From NCBI GenBank assembly GCA_016463455.1, contig JAEMRG010000083.1, positions 1 through 8,057 of the forward strand: a DNA stretch of 8,057 bases, written 5' to 3'. The position numbers and the translations under genes are program-made. Below, in pieces: positions 1 through 5,760 of this stretch. A model generated the notes under the pieces. The model made no database searches. It saw only the letters and a list, made by a program, of their open reading frames with translations, and was not told where the DNA came from. Origin of the DNA: Rhodoferax sp. (lineage in GTDB: Bacteria > Pseudomonadota > Gammaproteobacteria > Burkholderiales > Burkholderiaceae_C). Position 1 is the first letter of the stretch. The number at the start of each line of letters is the position of its first letter.

Positions 1-24
1 AATAAAACTCGACTCCTGTCGAAT
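1..24 (-). terminator. Possible weak intrinsic terminator for the aldolase-like gene
   Basis: Read on the minus strand, TCGAC and GTCGA (plus positions 18-22 and 9-13) flank the tetraloop AGGA. One U-G and one A-U pair could extend the stem to about 7 bp. A U-rich tail (TTTATT) follows and runs to the window edge. The hairpin lies about 30 bases past the stop codon of the minus-strand gene. The stem is short and not very GC-rich, so termination would be inefficient at best. The tail may continue beyond the window. Confidence 0.35.
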
Positions 25-54
25 ACCCCATGCAACCAAAATCCAACGCGTGTT

Positions 55-810
55 TTAGTTCCGAAAACTACTGTCCATCCGGTCGAGCTTGCGCAGCATT
101 GCTGGCCAGGCGAATGCGCCGCCGATGCCATTGCTTTGGGTGCGCATGGCGTGCCCGACGCCGTCGATGATGCGCGGGTCCACCTGGGTGAGTTCGCCGC
201 CGGCTTGCGCACTGATCTGGATCTGGCAGGTGGACTCAAAGTTGTACATCAGCAAGAAAGCTTCCGGTATGGAGGTGCCTACGGTGAGCAGGCCGTGGTT
301 GCGCAACATCAGGTGGTTGGCGCTACCCAGGTCGGCTTGCAGGCGTGGCTTTTCCTCGTCGCGCAGGGCCACTCCCTCATAGCTGTGGTAGGCCAGCGAG
401 GCCAGCACAAAGGTCGATTGCTGGCTGATGGGCAAGACGCCACAGGCCTGGGCGCTGACGGCGACGCCCGCGCGGGTGTGGGTGTGCAGCACGCAAGCAG
501 CGTCTTCGCGCACCGCATGCACGGCGCTGTGGATCACAAAGCCAGCCGGGTTGACGGGAAAGGGCGAGGCCATCAATTTATTGCACTGCTGGTCCACTTT
601 GATCAGGCTGCTGGCGGTGATCTCTTCAAACAGCAAGCCGTAGGGATTGATCAAAAAATGGTGTTCGTCGCCGGGCAGGCGGGCGCTGATGTGGGTGAAG
701 ATGAGGTCGCTCCAGCCGTAGGCGGCGGCTAAGCGGTAACAGGCGGCGAGGTCAACGCGCAGCTGCCATTCTTGCTCGCTGACCTGGTCTTTGACCGAGG
801 GGATGTGCAT
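55..810 (-). CDS. Class II aldolase/adducin family protein
   Basis: A 251-residue cytoplasmic protein of the class II aldolase/adducin fold, a family of zinc-dependent sugar-phosphate aldolases, epimerases and decarboxylases. Visible marks are THIS at residues 39-42, the metal ligand pair H109 and H111 in LHTHT, and the third ligand H172 in RNHGLL. By hand alignment with E. coli FucA, the catalytic Glu73 position is occupied by Gly90 (segment VNPAGFVIHSAVH). This points to the adducin-like subgroup rather than a classical fuculose- or rhamnulose-phosphate aldolase, so the substrate cannot be named. The ATG at 808-810 is supported by a good Shine-Dalgarno AGGAGT (plus 817-822), 6 bases upstream. 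The gene is divergent from mnmG and separate from the partition cluster. Family assignment is firm; function is not. Confidence 0.93.
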   Translation of the reverse strand: MHIPSVKDQVSEQEWQLRVDLAACYRLAAAYGWSDLIFTHISARLPGDEHHFLINPYGLLFEEITASSLIKVDQQCNKLMASPFPVNPAGFVIHSAVHAVREDAACVLHTHTRAGVAVSAQACGVLPISQQSTFVLASLAYHSYEGVALRDEEKPRLQADLGSANHLMLRNHGLLTVGTSIPEAFLLMYNFESTCQIQISAQAGGELTQVDPRIIDGVGHAMRTQSNGIGGAFAWPAMLRKLDRMDSSFRN

Positions 811-842
811 GCGAAAACTCCTGTGGATGTGGACTTCACTCT

Positions 843-896
843 AACCCATAGGGTTGACCACGCACACACGGAAATGACCCGTACATCATGTGTGCG
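843..896. promoter_or_regulatory. Inverted repeats in the divergent intergenic region (candidate operators)
   Basis: Two inverted repeats lie between the divergent aldolase-like gene and mnmG. The first is AACCC-ATA-GGGTT at 843-855 (5-bp arms). The second pairs CGCACACA at 861-868 with TGTGTGCG at 889-896: perfect 8-bp arms around a 20-base spacer. A shorter palindrome, ACATCATGT (883-891), overlaps the right arm. Repeats of this kind in a divergent promoter region suit binding by a dimeric regulator, most likely of the aldolase-like gene because mnmG is usually housekeeping. No regulator gene is in the window, and the operator role is inference. Confidence 0.35.
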
Positions 897-907
897 ACAG
901 CGCCGCC

Positions 908-913
908 TAAAAT
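908..913 (+). promoter_or_regulatory. Possible -10 box for mnmG
   Basis: TAAAAT at 908-913 matches 5 of 6 bases of the sigma-70 -10 consensus and lies 30 bases before the mnmG start codon. No convincing -35 hexamer sits 16-18 bases upstream. TTGACC at 854-859 is too far away to pair with it. Transcription from here would leave a short leader starting near 920 and could serve mnmG-rsmG and perhaps the genes beyond. Confidence 0.3.
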
Positions 914-943
914 GCAATCCCCCCTTGATTTGGACTGCGTGCC

Positions 944-2965
944 ATGCTGTATCCCCAACACTTTGATGTGATCGTTGTCGGCGGCGGCCATGCCGGCACC
1001 GAAGCGGCGTTGGCGGCAGCGCGTATGGGTTGCAGCACACTGTTGTTAACCCACAACATAGAGACCCTGGGGCAGATGAGTTGCAACCCGTCCATTGGCG
1101 GCATCGGCAAAGGGCATCTGGTCAAAGAAGTCGATGCTTTGGGTGGCGCGATGGCTTTGGCTACCGACGAGAGCGGTATCCAGTTTCGCATTCTTAATTC
1201 CAGCAAAGGCCCTGCGGTACGCGCCACCCGCGCCCAGGCCGACCGGGTTTTGTACAAAGCAGCCATACGCCGCATGCTGGAGAATCAGCCTAATTTGTCC
1301 ATATTCCAGCAAGCGGTGGACGACCTTCTGGTGGAGGGCGACCGCGTGGCGGGAGCCGTTACGCAAATAGGAATCATTTTTAAGGCGACTACGGTAGTGT
1401 TGACTGCGGGCACGTTTTTGGACGGCAAGATCCACATCGGCATGAACAACTATGGCGCAGGCCGTGCCGGGGACCCACCGGCGGCGCGCTTAAGTGCCCG
1501 CCTCAAAGAGCTGAAATTGGCGCAAGGCCGCCTCAAGACCGGGACGCCGCCGCGCCTGGACGGACGCACCATAGATTTTTCCCGCTGTCTGGAGCAGCCG
1601 GGCGATGGCATGCCCGGCGGCATGGGCGCGCAGCTGCCGGTGTTCAGCTTTATGGGTAGGGCAGAGCAGCACCCGCAGCAAGTGCCGTGCTGGATTACGC
1701 ATACCAATGCCCGCACGCACGAGATCATCCGCAGCGGTTTTGACCGCAGCCCGATGTTCACCGGCACGATCGAGGGCGTGGGCCCGCGCTATTGCCCCAG
1801 CGTGGAAGACAAGGTGAACCGCTTTGCCGACAAGGAAAGCCACCAAATTTTTCTCGAGCCCGAGGGCTTGAGCACGCATGAGTACTATCCCAACGGCATT
1901 TCCACCAGCTTGCCTTTTGACATCCAGTACGACTTGGTGCGCAGCATGGTGGGGCTGGAGAAGGCGCATATTTTGCGGCCGGGCTATGCCATCGAGTACG
2001 ACTATTTTGACCCGCGTGAGCTCAAAAGCAGTTTCGAGACGCGCGCAATTCAGGGCCTATTTTTTGCCGGACAAATTAACGGCACCACGGGTTACGAAGA
2101 GGCGGCGGCCCAGGGCTTGTTTGCCGGTATCAACGCCGCATTGCAAGCCGGTGCCCGCAACGCGTACACCGGCGAGAGCTGGCTGCCCGCGCGCGACCAG
2201 GCCTACATCGGCGTGCTGGTCGATGACCTGATTACCAAGGGCGTGACCGAGCCTTACCGCATGTTTACCAGCCGCGCCGAGTTTCGCTTGCAGCTGCGCG
2301 AAGACAATGCCGACGCCCGCCTGACCACGGTAGGCCGCCAACTCGGCCTGGTGGATGATGCGCGTTGGGAGGCTTTCAGCCGTAAGCAAGAAGCTGTTTC
2401 ACGTGAAACCGAACGCCTGCGCAGCCTGTGGGTCAGTCCGAAAAACTTGGCTGCGCCCGAGGCGGAGCGCGTTCTAGGTAAAGCTTTGGAACATGAATAC
2501 AGCCTGTCAGAGCTTTTGCGCCGCCCGGAAGTGGGCTACGCGGACCTGATGTCTATGGCCGATGGGCGCTTTGCTAACCCGGATTTGCCATTGACGGCAG
2601 GGCATGGCGATGGACTGGTGGCGGCCCCGGCGCAGGATGTGTTTGTGCAAAGCGTCATCGAGCAGGTGGAGATTGCCATCAAGTACGCCGGTTATATCGA
2701 CCGGCAAAAAGAGGACGTGGGCCGTGCCGCGCATTATGAAAACCTGCGCCTGCCTGAAACCCTCGACTATATGCAGGTCTCGGCGCTGAGCATCGAAGCG
2801 CGCCAGCGTCTGAACAAGCAGCGCCCCGAGACCCTGGGTCAGGCCTCGCGCATGTCCGGCATCACCCCGGCGACGATCTCGCTTTTGCTTATTCACCTGA
2901 AAAAAGGCAACTTCCGCGAATTTGCCACCAAGCCGCCACAGGCCGCGGCCGAGGCGGTGCAGTGA
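944..2965 (+). CDS. mnmG: tRNA uridine-5-carboxymethylaminomethyl(34) synthesis enzyme MnmG
   Basis: MnmG (GidA) is the FAD-dependent partner of MnmE. Together they build the cmnm5 group on wobble uridine 34 of tRNAs reading split codon boxes, in the cytoplasm. The 673 residues are full length, somewhat longer than the E. coli protein. The N-terminal FAD-binding motif GGGHAGTEAA is at residues 13-22. Cys47 (SCNPSIGG) and Cys284 (GPRYCPSVEDK) correspond to the two conserved cysteines C47 and C277 of E. coli. The second family signature, AGQINGTTGYEEAAAQG, is at 375-391. The C-terminal helical MnmE/tRNA-binding region ends near residue 655. The ATG at 944 has no strong Shine-Dalgarno, but the FAD motif begins 12 residues in, which fits the usual start. 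The stop overlaps the rsmG start by 4 bases. A parS site is embedded at codons 484-489. Confidence 0.98.
   Translation: MLYPQHFDVIVVGGGHAGTEAALAAARMGCSTLLLTHNIETLGQMSCNPSIGGIGKGHLVKEVDALGGAMALATDESGIQFRILNSSKGPAVRATRAQADRVLYKAAIRRMLENQPNLSIFQQAVDDLLVEGDRVAGAVTQIGIIFKATTVVLTAGTFLDGKIHIGMNNYGAGRAGDPPAARLSARLKELKLAQGRLKTGTPPRLDGRTIDFSRCLEQPGDGMPGGMGAQLPVFSFMGRAEQHPQQVPCWITHTNARTHEIIRSGFDRSPMFTGTIEGVGPRYCPSVEDKVNRFADKESHQIFLEPEGLSTHEYYPNGISTSLPFDIQYDLVRSMVGLEKAHILRPGYAIEYDYFDPRELKSSFETRAIQGLFFAGQINGTTGYEEAAAQGLFAGINAALQAGARNAYTGESWLPARDQAYIGVLVDDLITKGVTEPYRMFTSRAEFRLQLREDNADARLTTVGRQLGLVDDARWEAFSRKQEAVSRETERLRSLWVSPKNLAAPEAERVLGKALEHEYSLSELLRRPEVGYADLMSMADGRFANPDLPLTAGHGDGLVAAPAQDVFVQSVIEQVEIAIKYAGYIDRQKEDVGRAAHYENLRLPETLDYMQVSALSIEARQRLNKQRPETLGQASRMSGITPATISLLLIHLKKGNFREFATKPPQAAAEAVQ
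2395..2410. promoter_or_regulatory. parS: parS centromere site inside mnmG (15/16 match)
   Basis: TGTTTCACGTGAAACC matches the near-universal bacterial parS palindrome TGTTTCACGTGAAACA at 15 of 16 bases; only the outermost base differs. It spans the last base of codon 484 through codon 489 of mnmG and encodes V-S-R-E-T. ParB, encoded at 5750-6703, is expected to bind here, load as a CTP-dependent clamp and spread. It lies 1,270 bases from the second parS and about 2 kb upstream of parA. The match is seen directly; the function follows from the known ParB-parS system. Confidence 0.9.
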
Positions 2966-3621
2966 GCATTAGCCTGGCGGCAGGCTTGGACGCGGGGCTG
3001 GATGCGCTGGATTTAGACCTTAAGCTCGCCCAGCGCCAGGCCTTGCTGGACTACCTAGCGCTGCTGCAGAAATGGAACCAGGTCTATAACCTGACGGCGG
3101 TGCGCGACCCGCAAGCTATGCTTAGCCACCATCTTTTGGACTGCCTGGCCGTGGTCGCGCCGTTGCGTGCGCAATTGGCAACCCTGGCCTTTCCTGACCC
3201 GATACGCTTGCTGGACGTAGGCTCGGGGGCTGGTTTGCCGGGTTTGGTGTTGGCGATCTGTTTGCCGGATGTACAGGTCGATTGTGTGGACACCGTGGCC
3301 AAGAAGGCCAGCTTTATCCAGCAAGCGACGCTAAGCCTGGGCCTAGCCAATGTGCGCGGATTGCATGCGCGGGTGGAAAAGTTGGGCGCCGCTTACCAGG
3401 TGGTCAGCGCCCGCGCTTTTTCTTCTTTGCCGGACTTGGTGGCCGGGTCGGACCAGGCTTTGTTACCCGGGGGGCTCTGGATGGCGATGAAAGGCAAGAC
3501 CCCGGATGAAGAAATCCAGGCCTTGCCGCCGCAAGTGCAGGCCTTTCAGGTGCAAGCTTTGCAGGTCCCGGGGCTCGATGCCCAGCGCTGCATTGTTTGG
3601 TTGCGCCGCAAAAGCGCCTAA
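2962..3621 (+). CDS. rsmG: 16S rRNA (guanine(527)-N(7))-methyltransferase RsmG
   Basis: RsmG (GidB) uses SAM to methylate N7 of G527 in the 530 loop of 16S rRNA, acting on the small subunit in the cytoplasm. Loss of this enzyme gives low-level streptomycin resistance in several bacteria. The 219 residues are full length (E. coli 207). Typical motifs are KWNQVYNLTAV (37-47), HHLLD (56-60), SAM-binding motif I LLDVGSGAGLPG (83-94), VDTVAKKASF (109-118) and SARAF (149-153). The conserved tail VPGLDAQRCIVWLRR is at 202-216. The GTG start at 2962 overlaps the mnmG TGA stop in GTGA, so translation is coupled. Short low-complexity repeats occur at both ends: AGLD twice near residues 7-14, and QVQAF/QVQAL near 191-200. 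Confidence 0.97.
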   Translation: MSISLAAGLDAGLDALDLDLKLAQRQALLDYLALLQKWNQVYNLTAVRDPQAMLSHHLLDCLAVVAPLRAQLATLAFPDPIRLLDVGSGAGLPGLVLAICLPDVQVDCVDTVAKKASFIQQATLSLGLANVRGLHARVEKLGAAYQVVSARAFSSLPDLVAGSDQALLPGGLWMAMKGKTPDEEIQALPPQVQAFQVQALQVPGLDAQRCIVWLRRKSA

Positions 3622-3664
3622 GTAGGGCCGGTACAGGCGCTGAATCTGGTCCATAGTCAGTCCC

Positions 3665-3680
3665 TGTTTCACGTGAAACA
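3665..3680. promoter_or_regulatory. parS: parS centromere site, perfect palindrome
   Basis: TGTTTCACGTGAAACA is an exact 16-base match to the consensus chromosomal parS and a perfect inverted repeat. It lies between rsmG (stop at 3621) and the exporter gene (start at 3724), and upstream of parA and parB in the same gene cluster. It should be the strongest ParB-binding site in the window and a nucleation point for the partition complex. Clusters of parS near parAB usually mark the origin-proximal part of the chromosome. Confidence 0.97.
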
Positions 3681-3696
3681 CGCGATCACGTAAACT
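3668..3696 (+). promoter_or_regulatory. Possible promoter overlapping parS, upstream of the exporter gene
   Basis: TTCACG (3668-3673) and TAAACT (3691-3696) are 17 bases apart and each match 4 of 6 consensus bases. The -35-like hexamer is inside parS. A promoter is expected somewhere in this 102-base gap if the exporter and par genes are not read only from mnmG, but the match is weak. Confidence 0.2.
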
Positions 3697-3723
3697 CGCC
3701 CCCTTGCTTCCTTAAGGTTTGCG

Positions 3724-4338
3724 ATGCTAGGCGTCACCGATTACGGCACTTTTGTTGCTGCCGTCCTGATTTTTCTTTTCATCCCCGGGCCGGGCAATTT
3801 GGCGCTGGTGCTTTCTACCAGCAAAGGTGGCATGCGCGGCGGCTTGGCCGCCACTCTCGGAGTGATTTTGGGTGACCAGGCTTTGATGTGGATGGCGGTG
3901 GCCGGTGTGGCCGCTTTGCTCAGCAACTACCCGACAGCGTTTCATTTGGTGCAATGGGTGGGCGCAGCCTACCTGGCTTGGCTGGGCGCTTATATGTTGT
4001 TTGCCAAGCCCGGTGCGCCTTCGCCCATCGAGATTCGGCCCAGCCAGTTTTTGCGCCAAGGATTTTTCATTACTTTGCTGAACCCTAAAGCAATTCTGTT
4101 TTACATGGCCTTTTTCCCACTGTTTGTCGACCCGCTGCGCCAGCAGGGCGTGCTCACCTATGGCTTTATGGCGGCGACTATTGCTGCGCTCACTTTTTTG
4201 TACGGTCTGGCCGCCACACTGCTGACTTACTACTTTGCCGAGCGACTGCGCGCCAGCCCAAAGATCAGCCAGGCGCTGGAAAAGTTGGCCGGCGTGGTCT
4301 TGATTGGCTTTGGCGTCAAGTTAGTGGTGTCGCAGTAG
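3724..4338 (+). CDS. LysE/RhtB family amino-acid exporter-like protein
   Basis: A 204-residue inner-membrane protein of the LysE/RhtB superfamily, which exports amino acids or related metabolites by proton exchange. The diagnostic N-terminal motif FIPGPGNLALV is at residues 19-29, and the conserved central motif NPKAILFYMAFFPLFVDP is at about 119-136. Hydrophobic stretches fit about six membrane segments: near 8-28, 40-65, 74-93, 112-134, 145-168 and 187-203. The family's usual length is about 200-210, so it is complete. The ATG at 3724 is preceded by TAAGG at 3713-3717, 6 bases away. Substrate cannot be told from sequence. It sits between rsmG and parA, a placement I recall in other Burkholderiales and probably one of shared transcription rather than shared function. 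Confidence 0.93.
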   Translation: MLGVTDYGTFVAAVLIFLFIPGPGNLALVLSTSKGGMRGGLAATLGVILGDQALMWMAVAGVAALLSNYPTAFHLVQWVGAAYLAWLGAYMLFAKPGAPSPIEIRPSQFLRQGFFITLLNPKAILFYMAFFPLFVDPLRQQGVLTYGFMAATIAALTFLYGLAATLLTYYFAERLRASPKISQALEKLAGVVLIGFGVKLVVSQ

Positions 4339-4407
4339 CCGCCCGGTTTGTTGCAGCGCCGCGCCTCTGAAGCTCCGAATTTTTGAACGAATGAATTGAG
4401 ACAGCCC

Positions 4408-5196
4408 ATGGCCCAGATATTTTGTGTTGCCAACCAAAAAGGTGGTGTCGGCAAAACCACTACCACCGTCAACCTGGCTGCTGGTTTGGCGCTGCAAGGC
4501 CAGCGCGTGCTGATGGTGGACCTGGATCCGCAAGGCAACGCGACCATGGGCTCGGGCGTGGACAAGCGCACCCTAAAGCTATCGGTCTATGACGTATTGC
4601 TCGAATCGGCCACCATGGCCCAGGCGATAACGCGCAGCGACAAACTGATCGCCGCCAAATGCAGCTACGACATTCTGGGTGCCAACCGTGAATTGGCTGG
4701 TGCCGAAGTCGAGATGGTGGAGCTAGAGCGCCGCGAACGGCGCCTCAAAGCCGCTTTGGCAGAGGTTAAAGAGCAGTATGACTTTGTGCTCATAGACTGC
4801 CCGCCCTCGCTGTCCATGCTGACGCTCAACGGTTTGTGTTGCGCCCATGGCGTGATCGTGCCCATGCAATGCGAATACTTTGCCCTCGAAGGCCTGACCG
4901 ATCTGGTCAACACCATCAAGCAAGTTAAAGCCAATTTAAATGACGAATTAAAAATTATCGGCTTATTGCGGGTGATGTTTGATCCGCGTATTACCTTGCA
5001 GCAACAGGTGAGTGACCAGCTCAAGGCGCACTTCGGCGAAAAGGTGTTTGACAGCGTGATTCCGCGCAATGTCCGCCTGGCCGAAGCGCCCAGCTATGGT
5101 TTGCCCGGCGTGGCTTTTGATCCGGCGTCCAAAGGCGCGCAGGCTTTTGTGGCTTTTGCGGAAGAAATGATCCGCCGCATTCCCACCATGAAGTAA
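4408..5196 (+). CDS. parA: Chromosome-partitioning ATPase ParA (Soj family)
   Basis: ParA is a deviant Walker ATPase that dimerises on ATP, coats the nucleoid and is released by ParB-stimulated hydrolysis, driving segregation of newly copied origins. The 262-residue protein shows the signature Walker A KGGVGKTT at residues 11-18, Walker A' DLDPQGN at 38-44 and Walker B FVLIDCPPS at 126-134. Later family blocks are MFDPRITLQQQV (190-201) and VIPRNVRLAEAPSYGLPG (217-234). There is no N-terminal DNA-binding extension, so it is the chromosomal type Ib-like form. I chose ATG 4408 over the in-frame TTG at 4396 because family members begin a few residues before the nucleotide-binding strand and the TTG lacks a better ribosome site. 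GAG at 4398-4400 is a weak one for the ATG. A patch with three TTA codons (L177, L181, L186) stands out in composition. Confidence 0.97.
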   Translation: MAQIFCVANQKGGVGKTTTTVNLAAGLALQGQRVLMVDLDPQGNATMGSGVDKRTLKLSVYDVLLESATMAQAITRSDKLIAAKCSYDILGANRELAGAEVEMVELERRERRLKAALAEVKEQYDFVLIDCPPSLSMLTLNGLCCAHGVIVPMQCEYFALEGLTDLVNTIKQVKANLNDELKIIGLLRVMFDPRITLQQQVSDQLKAHFGEKVFDSVIPRNVRLAEAPSYGLPGVAFDPASKGAQAFVAFAEEMIRRIPTMK

Positions 5197-5202
5197 GCGC
5201 CG

Positions 5203-5760
5203 ATGCACGAACAGGTATTGCTCTTGCCCGGCTGGCAAAACTCGGGCCCTGACCACTGGCAAAGCCGTTGGGAAGCGCGCTATGGCTACATGCGGGTGCA
5301 GCAACACGATTGGATGCGGCCCCTGCGCGGCGACTGGATGGCGCAGCTCGAAGAAGCCGTGCTCAGCCAGAGTCAGCCCTGCGTGATGGTGGCGCATAGC
5401 CTGGGCTGTTTGCTGGTGGCCAGCTGGGCCGCCCATTCGCGCAACACAGCAAAAGTGCGCGCCGCCTTGCTGGTCGCGCCGGGAGATGCAGAGCGCGACG
5501 ACTTGCGGCCACTGCTGTCTAGCTGGGCGCCAGTGACCCTGCAGGCCCTGCCTTTCCCCAGCGTTTTATTCGCCAGCCAAAACGACCCGTTTTGCAGCTT
5601 TGCCCGTGCCAGCGCCATGGCCGCAGCCTGGGGCGCACGCTGCATCGATTACGGCATGGCCGGACACATTAACGCGGACTCGGGCCTAGGCGACTGGCCC
5701 GAGGGACACGCACACCTTACGCAACTATTGGAAACAAAGGACTACCCGCATGGCAACTAA
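5203..5760 (+). CDS. RBBP9/YdeN-like alpha/beta serine hydrolase between parA and parB
   Basis: A 185-residue single-domain alpha/beta hydrolase of the RBBP9/YdeN serine hydrolase family, a normal length for it. The start LLLPGWQNSGPDHWQSRW (6-23) is the family's oxyanion-side opening. The catalytic triad can be read as Ser66 in the nucleophile elbow AHSLG, Asp128 in SQNDPF and His155 in GHINADSGLGDWPEG. There is no signal peptide or membrane segment, so it is cytoplasmic. The natural substrate is unknown for nearly all members. It starts 6 bases after parA and its last 11 bases overlap parB, so translation is coupled and its level is tied to the partition proteins. Whether it has a role in partition is unknown. 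Confidence 0.93.
   Translation: MHEQVLLLPGWQNSGPDHWQSRWEARYGYMRVQQHDWMRPLRGDWMAQLEEAVLSQSQPCVMVAHSLGCLLVASWAAHSRNTAKVRAALLVAPGDAERDDLRPLLSSWAPVTLQALPFPSVLFASQNDPFCSFARASAMAAAWGARCIDYGMAGHINADSGLGDWPEGHAHLTQLLETKDYPHGN
5736..5741 (+). promoter_or_regulatory. Ribosome binding site for parB inside the hydrolase gene
   Basis: AAAGGA lies 8 bases before the parB ATG at 5750, within the last codons of the upstream hydrolase. It fixes the parB start and shows that parB can initiate on its own as well as by coupling across the 11-base overlap. Confidence 0.75.

Noticed and set aside
530..538. DnaA-box-like TGTGGATCA, and a weaker TGTGGATGT near 822-830
   Set aside because: These are single imperfect matches, one of them inside a coding sequence, with no cluster and no AT-rich unwinding element. 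They do not make an origin.
136..732. 198-codon plus-strand open frame opposite the aldolase-like gene
   Set aside because: It is a shadow of the minus-strand gene, which has conserved metal ligands and a good ribosome binding site; this frame has neither.
1654..1661. GGGTAGGG, matching the E. coli FtsK-orienting KOPS motif GGGNAGGG
   Set aside because: About one match is expected by chance in 8 kb counting both strands, and a single copy inside mnmG says nothing about FtsK loading.
3463..3681. Small minus-strand frame starting in parS (begins MFHVKQ)
   Set aside because: The start peptide is simply the translated parS palindrome and the rest is antisense to rsmG. There is no independent evidence for a gene.
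4339..4407. Possible terminator or strong promoter between the exporter gene and parA
   Set aside because: There is a T-run at 4380-4384 but no stable stem before it, and no well-spaced -35/-10 pair. I see nothing supportable here.
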